26,939 nt of DNA from Plakobranchus ocellatus (Eukaryota > Mollusca > Gastropoda > Plakobranchidae), in the NCBI GenBank assembly GCA_019648995.1, contig BLXT01006878.1:1881723-1908661 (forward strand). The letters are read 5' to 3'. The notes under the pieces are model-generated. The model was not told where the DNA came from, did no database searches, and saw only the letters and a list, made by a program, of their open reading frames with translations. Below, piece by piece: positions 1 to 10,320 of the stretch (positions are counted from its first letter, which is position 1; each line of letters starts with the position of its first letter). The translations under genes were made by a program, and so were the position numbers.

Positions 1-251
1 TGTGGATTTACATCAGGGCAAGAGAGAGTAGCAACGTTTTTCCTTGAGCCGAATGAAAATGATTGATGCTTGGCACATATGAAACAGTTTTCAATACTGA
101 TCTTTGAGTCATATTCAATCCATACCTGTGCAGTTGTAGATACAATATCCTTCAAACTTTGAAGCATTCCATCACTCTTATTTTTCTTTATCATTCTTAA
201 TTTAAAATAACTTAGAACACAATGTTGTTGAATGCTTGCTAGGAATATCAT
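1..251 (-). CDS. Partial open frame of unknown function, running off the left edge
   Basis: Read on the minus strand, an ATG at 251-249 opens 83 codons without a stop up to the window edge. The frame has a balanced composition and a cysteine pair (FICAKHQSF, about residues 57-65) followed by ATLSCPDVNP near the edge. That looks more like real coding sequence than the low-complexity frames elsewhere. I do not recognise the family. An in-frame stop lies just upstream of the ATG, but the true exon could start at a splice acceptor inside the frame, for example the AG before the second methionine (AATTAAG then ATGATAAAG). It may be an exon of a host gene to the left, or another transposon remnant. 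Confidence 0.35.
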   Translation of the reverse strand, partial: MIFLASIQQHCVLSYFKLRMIKKNKSDGMLQSLKDIVSTTAQVWIEYDSKISIENCFICAKHQSFSFGSRKNVATLSCPDVNP

Positions 252-978
252 CGTCAATATTTATATCACATGTTAAAAATATGTCATCTTTTTCATAAAT
301 GCAGAGAAATGTTTTTTTCTCGAATCTTTTTGCTTTCGATTCCATGAACGATTGCAACCAAGTCTACACAGTTCATTAACACATTTGTTGTGCTGTTCAA
401 TAGTATGAGCCATGACTGTCCAGTGGTTCAATTTAAAAATCTATTAGGAGTTCTTGAAATATTTATAATTTTTTATTATGAGTGAACTGTATTGAGATAA
501 ATACATATTCTGCTAAAATCTAGTAAAAGTGGAAAGTTCGCATTTCAATTTAAAGAAAACCAACTAAAAACACTAAATTCGGATACATTTTTTTTACACG
601 TTCTTCACATACGAATGCTATACTGATTATGCTTTACTACCTCTACTCTGCCATAGCTAATCTGATTTTCGGATCAACTTTACAAAATTTTTCATACATT
701 AGATTTAAGCTTTCCCCAAACTATATGTTATTTTAAAACAAAAAAAAAGTGGTGATGATCATTTGAAAAAAAATTAAAAATTAAAAACAACGTCTAAAAA
801 CTTAAGCGTTCTGGCACATTTTACGCAAAGTAAAATTGAAGTGAATCTTTCTAATTAAAATATAACTTAAAACTTTATACCGTTGGAGAGTGAAGGAAAA
901 AAGCTTTAATATGATATCCAATGTGAAAGTGTGCTTTGATAATAAGGTTTGTAAATAGATAATAAAAAAACAAGAAAT
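252..978. other. AT-rich DNA, nothing recognised
   Basis: Long A and T runs with no coding-looking frame. I could not find the left TTAA/inverted repeat end of the neighbouring piggyBac copy here, so the outer limit of that element is unknown. Confidence 0.5.
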
Positions 979-1681
979 TCACAAAATTTGTGACTTCATC
1001 AGCGGCCGAGCATAATAAATGCAGGGGTTCAACTGACCGGGTCGTGGCATCGCTAATTCAGGCACCTCGCCCTTGCCCATCCCACCCCAATAAGCTTCTC
1101 TCTTGAGGGGCTTGCTGCCTCGCACGCTCCCTGCAAGGTAATTAATTACCTTGCACCGTTGGCAACTAAAAGTCAAGATTCTGGCCACTATGAGCAACCC
1201 TGGGTACTCTTTTCTCTCACCATGCTTACAATCCGGGCAGGCACAGCAGTCCTTCTCTTTATTGTCAGGGATCAGTACAACCTCAGATTTCTCCCTCCTG
1301 TCTGGTATTGCCTCTCTACCTCTCAAATAGTCCTCCACCAACTGTTCCACTGCTTGACATAGAATTTATACCTAATCAGTGGTTTTTGAGCAGAAGTATT
1401 CACCTTCCACAGAATGTATACATTGACAAACATTCTATTCAAAATGCTTAAACACTGCTTTTTTCCAATGCTTGACAGTGCACCTCTTATCATGTCTGAC
1501 TGGTCCACTCCCCTCATATTGCTGTTATAGTCCAATACCACATTAGGTTGCCTATGAAGCCACCCTATCCCCATACCCCTCACCCTTTGACATGCCTCTA
1601 CCTCTGTTAACTTCTGCTGCTGACATATATGAAAGAAAAAGGACCAGTCTCTTTTGTTTTTTTTTTTTCTCTGAATGATAT

Positions 1682-1689
1682 AGCCATTA
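1682..1689. repeat. Left 8-bp target site duplication of the hAT-like MITE
   Basis: AGCCATTA, identical to the copy at 1846-1853. Confidence 0.85.
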
Positions 1690-1845
1690 CAGGGATGCCA
1701 GTTTTCAGATTTAAACAGGATTTCCGATTTTTTTGCCTTTTTGTTATGACTTAAAAGTCAATTATACTTTAACTACAGGTTTGAGAAAACTATGTATTAC
1801 TATATAAGTTTCCTGCTTTTTTGTCAGAGGCCACTGGCATCCCTG
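1690..1845. mobile_element. hAT-like MITE nested in piggyBac A
   Basis: A 156-bp element begins with CAGGGATGCCAGT and ends with its inverted complement (ACTGGCATCCCTG), a 13-bp perfect terminal inverted repeat. It is flanked by a perfect 8-bp direct repeat, AGCCATTA, at 1682-1689 and 1846-1853. An 8-bp duplication and CAGGG ends are typical of hAT transposons. There is no coding capacity, so it was mobilised by a transposase from elsewhere. It interrupts the transposase remnant between the second and third catalytic blocks, so it inserted after that piggyBac copy. Confidence 0.85.
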
Positions 1846-1853
1846 AGCCATTA
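1846..1853. repeat. Right 8-bp target site duplication of the hAT-like MITE
   Basis: AGCCATTA, identical to the copy at 1682-1689. Confidence 0.85.
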
Positions 1854-3247
1854 AAAAGTCGTGTCTTAAAAAAAAGGATGATTCATTTGGTTGTAATTGT
1901 TTTTTTCATAATTTTTGGCAGGCCTTTACTTTTCTGTCTGATAGTTCCAGCAGATTAAGTTCTTGAATTATAAAGTTCTTTGAGCAGCGCAACACCAGTT
2001 AAAAAATTGTCAAAAAACACATGATACCCATTTCTCAAATAGTTTCCCATCTGCAATAATATCACAACAACCCTATGGGCTAAACCCCATCCATCATCAG
2101 CCTGTGGCCTATCACGCTTGCCCCTATATACAAAACATGCCAACACGTAAGCTGTGAGGGACTCACAAAGCATCCAGAGCTTGATCCCCCATTTATGGTG
2201 GTGGTTGTTTGGAAGATATTGAATAAGCTGTGTACGATTTTTTGTATTTATCAAGGTTTCATCTATTGAAAGGTTTTGGTGTGGGGTAAAATGATGTCTA
2301 GATTGTGTGTTAAACTGATCCATTATTGGTTGGAATCAGGCACACGCATTATATCCTTGTTGACCTGCTCCAGGTAAATTGACTCAAGTAAGGCGAACAA
2401 ATTTCTGCAATCCTTGGCATTACTTTACCAAACCAAGGAGTTAGTTGCAAGTCTGATGTAGACCAGTATGCAAAGAGTGTTGGTTTTCTTATAAGTCCCA
2501 TATTGATGATGATGGCAAAAAAGTGATTTCTTCTTTGGTGGTTGGCCTCTATTTACAACAGATTGAGTGCTGTCCCAAGTTGTCTCTATTGTTAGTAAGA
2601 AAGTTTGTGGCATAGTTGTTTATGTGAGTAACAATACTGGTTAGAAAATCCATGGTGGGAAATAGATAAACATATGCAATAGGTGGAGAGGCAGGAGGTG
2701 GCCCGTTCTTGGGACCAACAGTCTCATCAAAACTAAACGCTGGAACGCCCTGATCCTCAAGACAGTTTCTTCTAACCCATGGGTTTGGACCCTCTAGATC
2801 TAAATTCTTTTTCATCTTCACTAGAACTAAATTCAGAACCACTAACATCATCTAATTCCTCACGCTGTGAAAAATCTAATTCATCAGAAGATAGATCTAG
2901 ATCTAAGTCTGAGTTATTTTCTTCGTCCATTCTGAAATCATCAGAGATTGGTGAATGTATCTCTATTTAGATCTACCCCTCACATGAGGTACTAACATTA
3001 GAACTGAAAGTGCTTTTAGAAATCTTTTGGCATTAAAAAATAGTCAAAGAATACATACTTCAAATAGTTCAGTCAATAGATACATATTTTACTGGTGCTG
3101 AGTTTATTCAAAGCTCCCAAAAGTTAGGGCTGATTAGGACATTAGAATGCCTCCTAGGTATGGTACAGCTGGAAGCATTCACATAGACACAGTCCGGGCT
3201 GACTGGAAGCGAGTATCTCTGCATTGTCCTCTTTTGTAGCATACTTT

Positions 3248-3792
3248 CTATCTTTTCTGTGGGTGCAGTTTGTTTGCAGGTCGGGGAAAGCTCATAGATA
3301 AAGTGCTGCCCCGTGAGTCGTGCAAGGTCTTTGCTTTTTTGAGTGACAGCGACAGAATCTCTAAAGACAAGATTGGCAACAATGTTCTTGTAAACTTATA
3401 AAAGTCATTTTTTTCCTCCTCTGTGCCTGTACAGAGTCCATCCATTGAAAACAGCAATCTCGATCATCCTCATTTTGGTTAAGCAGTTCCTCTGAGAGGT
3501 CAAGAATTTTCAGAATTTTCGGATCTCCTGCAGATGTTCCTTTGAATGTTTTGCTACCATGAGCTTTACCAAACACTAGCTGGACATTTGAAGCAGAAGG
3601 TGGTTAATTAGAGGTTCTTTTGACTGAAACCTCAGCATAAACTGCTTCAGCTGATACATTGTTGCTTGATAAAAATTTCAGCTTAAGGAGAGTTTTCTCT
3701 TGGTGTACAACGATTCTATCCAAGCTTCTTTCCTTTTTTTTTCTGTTTTCGGTGAGTTTTTTCCATGTACCGTTTTTTTTTATACTTAGCAT
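3248..3792 (-). pseudogene. Broken coding-looking fragment, possibly MADF/BESS-like
   Basis: Three overlapping minus-strand frames read as one degraded protein. The first part is basic with a tryptophan (NGTWKKLTENRKKKERS). Then come KTFKGTSAGDPKILKILD, an acidic EELLNQNEDDRDCC segment, and after a frame change KNDFYKFTRTLLPILSLEI. The order (basic W..L segment, linker, then an acidic segment leading to a hydrophobic LLPILSL helix) loosely recalls MADF-BESS DNA-binding proteins. I infer this from pattern only. No start or splice structure is visible, and it could equally be an accessory gene of a transposon. Confidence 0.3.
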
Positions 3793-4299
3793 AACTTTTC
3801 AATAGCTTTCTTATTTACTAACCACAAAGAATAGTATACATGTATAATATATCAAATTGAAGGAAATTGAATGCACTTTTCAAGAATGATACTTTTGGTT
3901 TGATATTGTGATAATACATTACATGAACATTGATTTGAATTCATAACATTATAAAAAAAAATTCAATTGAAAAAAAAACTTTTTCTAATCTCTTTAAATG
4001 CTGGATAATCCTCTTGTATCTTGCTGTGTCTCCAACAGATAGGGAATTTAATTAAAAACAAAATGGTACCTCTCTTGAAGCTGTATGTCTAAATTGAAGC
4101 ATATAGCATCAGCTTTTGTGATGGGCTCCTTAGACTAAAATATGTTAGAAAAAAATTAAAATTTCCGGCTCTCCCTTAGCCAGGTACAACCATAACCATT
4201 TTCAAACTTAAAATGAAAATGCATCTATAACAACTGAAAATATTTACAAATTATGTACAATTTACTCTCTCCTTTTTTGGCTGAATTTTTAGTTTGGTA
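3793..4299. other. AT-rich spacer, nothing recognised
   Basis: Between two coding remnants. No frame, inverted repeat or TTAA end that I can defend. Confidence 0.4.
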
Positions 4300-5675
4300 G
4301 ATTGGCCTGTGTGTGTGTGCCAGATCTTGAAACAATGTTTTGGGTGAAGATGTAGCTGATCAGTGCATCCCTCACATGCAAAGCCTACTGCATACTCTGC
4401 ATCTTCTGTCTTCTATGGTATAGATGATCACGTGTTTGGTTTACTCATACTTTCCCACAGGGTTTGATCCTGGGCGACCACGAGAGGTATTCACTGTTGC
4501 ATTGTTCGGTGCAAGCTCAGCTGCTGCTTCTGCGAGTTGCTCTATGCACTGAAGTTTGAAAAACTTCAGTTGAAGTAGCTTCTTCTTAGTGGTAGGTGGA
4601 CGAGTCAGAACATAGAGTTTTTGAGCATTGTTGGTGGTGATCTTGAACATCCAGTGAAATATGTTTTTCCACCATTTGAAGCTCCTTCTTTTCTGAAGGC
4701 CAAAGTAACTTACTATCTGGTGTGCTAAATCACACCCGTTCATGTTCATGTTTTGATTGTAGCAATCAATAGATTATGGCACAGATTTTCTTCCTTTATT
4801 TTTAAAGTCAGCACAAGCTTTTGTAGAGGCTGGTTTTTTGGCTTTTTTAGCTTTCCATGCTAGACAAAAGATGGAGTCTGTCTCCATCATCCAATGTTTG
4901 GATTCCATGTGGCTAAACCTCATTGTTTTGATTTCTGGAGAAACCCAACTCGGTTTACTTGTACTGTGCCAGATCAGTATATGTCTTTGCTGATGAGGTA
5001 GTCAATTAGTGCTCTGGTGGTGTAATAACGATCTGCAAAGACATGGTAACCTTTTCCAATGGGTTTGAGGAGTGTATTAAAAATCTTTATGGCATGTCCT
5101 TAGTTCTGGTCTGTTTCTGGATCATATGACGTGCCCCTACTGTAGTAGGTAAGCACATTCAGAACATAGCCTGTTGAACTCTCAGTGAGGTCAAAACTCA
5201 ATATATGATATTTGTGAGGCTTGGTGGCGTTATACTGTTTGCATTTCCAGAGGCCTTTCCATCCCACATTAATCTTGTCGAGGGAGAGGTTTTCATGTGG
5301 CGTAAAAGCATTATTGTAGTTGTTGGTCAAGAGACTAACAAAGGTCTCAATTTTTACTTTCCCTCAGAATCTGGCTCTAAAATATGCAACATTGGTAAAT
5401 AAATCATTTCAAAGCAAACATGAGAGAACATCTGGCTGTGAAATGGTGTATATAAAGCCATGTGTTCACTTCTTTAGTCTTCCAGTTGGCCGAGTTCGTC
5501 CATACACACTGCTGTAAGGACAGCAAGAAACTTGAACAACTCCTCTTTAGATAAATCTGTCCGCTTTGAATACATCAAATGTCGAGTTGATAGGATGTGT
5601 TTCTGCACTTGTACTTAAGCATATCTATTTATTGCATCAAGCAAAAGATCAGTCACCTCACCATCAAACAGGCAT
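4300..5675 (-). mobile_element. Decayed piggyBac transposon, transposase remnant B (different lineage from A)
   Basis: Minus-strand piggyBac/PGBD-type transposase. Blocks in order: CLFDGEVTDLLLDAINRYA just after a candidate 3' splice site (TTGTTTCAG, 5684-5676); LSKEELFKFLAVLTAVCMDE; FTPHENLSLDKINVGWKG with the first catalytic Asp; GKGYHVFADRYYTTRALIDY with the second; MNMNGCDLAHQIVSYFG, the third motif; SFKWWKNIFHW; and a C-terminal cysteine domain (RRCRVCS, then FACEGCTDQL and CFKIWHTHT in another frame). The second Asp of the usual GxDxxDQ motif is His. A few stops and shifts break it, but far fewer than in remnant A. Its sequence differs clearly from A, so it is an independent insertion and not a duplicate. 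The N-terminal exon and terminal repeats were not found. Confidence 0.9.
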
Positions 5676-5819
5676 CTGAAACAAGATAACGCTGATATAG
5701 GCATAGAGACCAGATCAAAATAACAGTTAACAGTAAAACAAACATAGTGCTTGTCTTAGTGACATAAAACTATAGAAATACTCAATGTTACTGTTTATTT
5801 GTTGCTGATGATAACTTGG

Positions 5820-7263
5820 CTATTTTACGTTTATCCTGTCCCTCATTGATGTGGCTTGGTAGCAGGTGAATCTTTTCATAAAGATGCTTGCAATGCTTGC
5901 AAGTACTGGTTTCTGGTTGTTAAGCTCCAAATCAAGTTTCTGAGGAAAATCTACCAAGATCTTTATAAAGCAGTTGTGACAGAGCTTCTCTAGAGTCTTG
6001 GTAAAAAAGACATAGGCCAGGAGAGGGAGAGATTGAACAGATTTGTACAAAGTGACTGCAGCCCTTTACGATTCAATGTTTGCACATGCTTACTTTCTGG
6101 AATATTTGCAAGTTCATCGCTGGCCATTTCTCTGTACTTTGAAGAAATGTAGCAAACAATGTAGTACAAACTCAGCTTTTCATCAGGACTTGTACTGAAA
6201 GCTTCTTGTGACAAATCATCTAAAAGTACTAATTCTGCTTCTGTTAGCTTTTTATTACACAGACTGCAATTAAGGAGTGATTGTATCCAAGTCATCATGA
6301 GTTTGTTGTAACATGAACTGTGTTGTATCAATTGCATGAGTACTTAGAACATCTTCCACTGACAAATAGAAGTTGCAGCCTGCAGACATGTGGAAGTGGC
6401 CAAAATACCTTTCTAAATCATCTTGTTGAAAGAAATTCAATTAAATATAGCATGCCTGTGTGCTTTTTCTGTTTGCAACAGATACCTGGTCAAATCTGCT
6501 AGGCAACGACATGTCTAGCTCAGAGCCTTAGCAGTATCTCTGGTTAATGTATGTTCTTTGGCCTTATGAGGACTCATGCTCTGTGCAGGTTGTGCCCATT
6601 GATGCAAAAGGTTGAGAATTCTTTCACCAGCCGGGTGTTGTCAATAGTGTGAATGGCTTGGTGGTCAGGATCACAAAGCTGTGTTGCTTGAAATTTACTT
6701 TTTGTGTTTAAGACTTTCCACAATGATACAACAATATCAAGGAAGGCTGCAGTTTCAGACCGCTTAGAAGATCAATGTACAGAAGTTTTGAGAGTTGAAC
6801 TTGTCTGTTCACAAAAAAAAAAACCATTTAAATTAAAGCAAGTGAAACTTTCTGTTTCTCAATATTTGAGGGCTGATGGATGTGATTGAAATCTTTGGCA
6901 ATTTAACAAGTGACTGACTCTCTGAATTACATGTCTTTCAAGTCAGACCACTTTGCTCATAATTTGTCTTCCTATCCTGGCACAGAAAATTCCAACATTT
7001 GGGATTTTTCAGTCATTCAATTATTCCTAATGTTCTAAATCAAGTGCACAGGGTTGTACAGTAGGAATACCACTGCTTTCTTTGTTCATTATAGTTAAAA
7101 AATCTACACATTTGTTACTTTCTCTGGATTCTGGCATATCCAGATGTGCATCCATAAATGCAACATAAATACAGATATTGCAGTAGTCATCTGTTCCACT
7201 AACAAGTAATATTGTAGAAACATCAATTGGTGTCCGTGCTTGGAGGCAGGCCTCCACAGACAA
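5820..7263 (-). mobile_element. Remnant of a third cut-and-paste transposase, probably P-like
   Basis: Minus-strand fragments read in order: a frame with SVEACLQARTP and LLVSGTDDYCNICIYVAFMD (7027-7263, unrecognised); SETAAFLDIVVSLWKVLNT then IHTIDNTRLVKEFSTF (about 6600-6769, one frame); DDLERYFGHFHMSAGCNFYL (about 6380-6430); and a C-terminal part with LYYIVCYISSKY, LNRKGLQSLCTNLFNLSLS and, after a shift near 6010, FFTKTLEKLCHNC to the stop at 5820. The order WK.LN, LE..FG, then LYYI.GYI is the C-terminal layout I associate with P-element/THAP9-like and related transposases. The superfamily call is an inference; Kolobok or another THAP-linked family is possible. Several stops and shifts show it is dead, and no terminal repeats were seen. 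Confidence 0.5.
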
Positions 7264-7385
7264 AGTAGGTCAAACTGCTGTGTAAGGTAACCCAGAAAGC
7301 AGACAATGTAAACGAGGAGAAGTACTCTGCAATTGGTAAGCCAGTGTTCACTCAAGGTTAAGATTGATGAGCGATGCACTTTCAT

Positions 7386-10189
7386 TTTCTCCTGTACTTA
7401 GGGATATTATTGTGGCTAACAGAAAATGGCAATATCTGCAGAAAATAGCTGTTGATGACCTGTGTGTGTTTTTTTTTCCTGTGATATTACTGCGGAAGAC
7501 TGAAAATATACATTTTTTCTGAAGTTGACATTATGCGGAAAATTCCACAAAGGCTGAAAATGCGTACATTTGCAAAAATGTGGACAACTAGATGACTGCA
7601 TTACATGTTTTTCCTCAAGGCTTCATCAGTCACTTCAACAAAGCCATAAGATTTTACTTTAAAAAAGGAAAGGGAGAGAGAAAGCATGGACAGTTATATT
7701 TATTTTATTTTAGTGTAAACTATTTCTAAATTGTGATTTTAATCTTTTACATGTATAAAAATAAAGCATTAAAGAGTTGTCCTGAATTAAATTATCTGCA
7801 TTGTTTTTTTTGTGGTTTTTTTTTTTGGCATTTTTAGCAATTACAAAAACTGTAGCAACTTTCAGTGGCAATTTTTTTTTACCTTTTTTCTTGGCAAATT
7901 GCTACTTTTTAAAATATTTCTAATTTACAAGAAAACCATAGGGACAGATTGTGCTCACGCAACCCTTCATCATCGCTTAATAGAGATAGTTCCTTATTAA
8001 ATGATGTTTTAAAAAAAAAAAGTTAATAATCAGCCAGAGTCATTAGCCCTAAAATTTGGGTGTCAAAAGAAAGCACTTGAATTGGTCCATAATATTCTGA
8101 TCCAAACCAGATGGCAACTTGAAAATAACAATTATTTTAAAGGCATGAATGTCGTGTTTGCTAATCTTCCCAAATCACGGCCTTTTTGAATTTTAGGATG
8201 TTTTACTACAACTCAATTCACAAATTATAAAATAATTATGTGTATTTTGCTTATTTTTTTGTTTTAATATTAATCTGGATTTTCTCAGATTCCAAGCTCT
8301 TTATGTAACCTATTACCGAGAGGCATTAAACTCTGCGCATGCGTGTTGTTGTTTGTAATATTTCTGTGTGTGTGTGCTGAAACTTGATTTAATTCATTAT
8401 TTTCAAATTTCAAATGTGTTTGAACTTTTAATAAACTGTCATAATCATGTATCTTAAAGTTAGCTGCTGCACAAGATTAATGTTTTTACATTTTTGTGAA
8501 AAAAAAAAACCATGTCTGTCATTATTTGGTAAAAAGCTTTCTTCCAAAGCTTGAATTGATGCATGGAGGATGTGACATTTCATATATTGTATTCAAGATA
8601 TTTTTGTGAAATCAAGCCTCTGCCAAGATTTGCTTATTTTGGAGTTTTGGCGTCACAAGAAGTTTATTGGCAAATCTTGCATGAATATTTTAAGACACAT
8701 GTATGAACTGTCATCATAGCACATGCGTTACCTCTGAGTAAGTGTAAATTTTTATCAGCCTTCAGCTGTTTTCTATTTCATCTGATGTTTCTTGTTTATG
8801 TAAGCCCCAAATTGTAAATTATTATTGCAATATATGTTACATAGCCAATGCTTCCTCAAAAATACAATCTTTGTAATTTACTTCTTCAAATGATGTCTAT
8901 CATGTTTTTCTTAAGAAAAAAATAAAATTGCCTTTTGTTTAAAACACCATTTATTTTTCTGAGTTGCAGCTGTAGTATTTTTTATTAACTTTAGTCTGTT
9001 ATTATTGACAAAAAAAAAGTTCCATCATTTATCCTTTTTTAATTTATTGATTTTCAAACTTCTTAAAGATGAAAATTTGACATTTGCTATCCTTGCTAAA
9101 TATAGATATGCATTTTATTTTGTAATTATTATTTTTTTTTTGTGGAGCATTCAATGTTTTATGAAATATTTATCGCTGCTTGAATTACATCTCAAAGCAG
9201 TTTCAAGTCAGGCACTTATCTTTAATATATACAATTAATTTTACTGAAGTTTGCAACCAAAGATTGAATGCCAGACAAATGTTCAAGTGGGCAGTTAAAA
9301 TCAAAATTTAATAAGTTTAATTTTTTTTTTACTTATTTAGTTGGAAATTTTTCCCTTGGCTGAAGTCAAAACATGGGTCAATTCATTATGTTTCCTCAGT
9401 TCTCCATGAAGTCAGCAGCTCTCACCTTGTTTTTGCGATTCAAGCAGCCTCAAAGCTGCAAGCAAAGTCATTTACCTAGCCTAGACATAGAAATCAGATC
9501 CTATTTGTGATGGAAAGAGATTTAAGGAGTTCGTCTACAAAAAGAAAAAAAAAGATTACAAACTTTAAAATAAAACCACTTGCACAATCACATTAATTTC
9601 CATTTGTACATAATGCAGTAATTTTTTATTACAATTCAAAATTTGATGATTTGCATTATGCCGTCTCATGTCAATAGGCATAGGATAGGTTGCAAAATTT
9701 TAATCCTCTCTAATTAAACAAAGCTGTAGATTATGACGAGCAGCAAATAAATAAATTGGGAAAATTAAACCAATAATGTGACAGTTTTTATTGTAAAAAA
9801 CGAAAGACCTGCAAACTCAAGCCGCAATGCCACAGGTTTGAGATGTTTTGAAGCTTGGCTAAAAACGATATTTGCAAATCTAATCTAGGCCCCAAATGAA
9901 GTTCGAGGTTCCTTTAAGCCTGAAGGGGGAAGAAAGCAGTAAAAAAAAAAAAAAGAGAGAGAGAAAACACAATAAACAACCTGCAGATCCAGGCTTGTAC
10001 AAGTGCAAAATTTACTTCTAATGGTCCATCTGAACCTCTTGCCATGACTTAAAAAACATCTATAGATGCATCTAGATTTTTGACTGTGTCTTCTCTTTTT
10101 TAAATTATATACTGTTTTGTACTAGGGTGACAGCTGATACTAAATTTGTGTGACTTTCTTCATTTAACAACCATGACACTATTGCGCAG
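7386..10189. other. AT-rich DNA, no supported gene
   Basis: Homopolymer-rich sequence with only short, low-complexity frames on both strands. I see no splice-flanked conserved exon, RNA gene or paired terminal repeat. Confidence 0.5.
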
Positions 10190-10320
10190 GAGCCCATCAT
10201 TCATGCCGGAAAAAAAAAAGTCCATTGTTTAAGAGGACGCGTGTTTTGAATCTCTAACCCCAGCCGGCTAAGCGCTCTGCTATTGTTGTGCTACCATAAC
10301 ACGCTGTATGCAGTGACCAC
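10190..10320 (-). repeat. Candidate tRNA-derived SINE head
   Basis: On the minus strand, GTAGCACAACAATAGCAGAG resembles a tRNA A box and D arm with an insertion. About 15 bases later, GGTTAGAGATTCAAAAC resembles a B box (GGTTCGANNCC). The spacing is shorter than in a real tRNA and there is no complete cloverleaf, so a functional tRNA is unlikely. The block is more GC-rich than its surroundings, and a run of ten T lies downstream on that strand. No target duplication was found. Confidence 0.3.

Larger units (their letters stand above)
979..2930 (-). mobile_element. Decayed piggyBac transposon, transposase remnant A
   Basis: The minus strand encodes a degraded piggyBac DDE transposase. In order: an acidic N-terminus from an ATG at 2930-2928 (MDEENNSDLDLDLSS); a stretch with PPIAYVYLFPTMDFLTSIV (about 2620-2690); LSIDETLI with the first catalytic Asp; VFFDNFLTG with the second; VVLDYNSNMRGVDQSD with the paired third Asp; and a C-terminal cysteine-rich zinc-binding domain (CCACPDCKHGE, SCQRCKV). 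The aspartates are present, but the pieces fall in at least four frames separated by shifts and stops, so it is not functional. The C-terminal frame runs about 50 residues past the cysteines and stops at 979. A small MITE sits inside it. No flanking TTAA inverted repeats were found, so only coding limits are given. piggyBac enzymes cut and paste at TTAA. Confidence 0.9.

Noticed and set aside
8281-8390. TTTTCTCAG followed by a 30-codon open stretch (IPSSLCNLLPRG...) that could be a terminal exon on the plus strand
   Set aside because: The short hydrophobic frame matches no family and has no partner exon in sight.
9005-9238. 77-codon plus-strand frame with hydrophobic stretches
   Set aside because: Phenylalanine/isoleucine/leucine-rich purely from T-runs; no recognisable domain.
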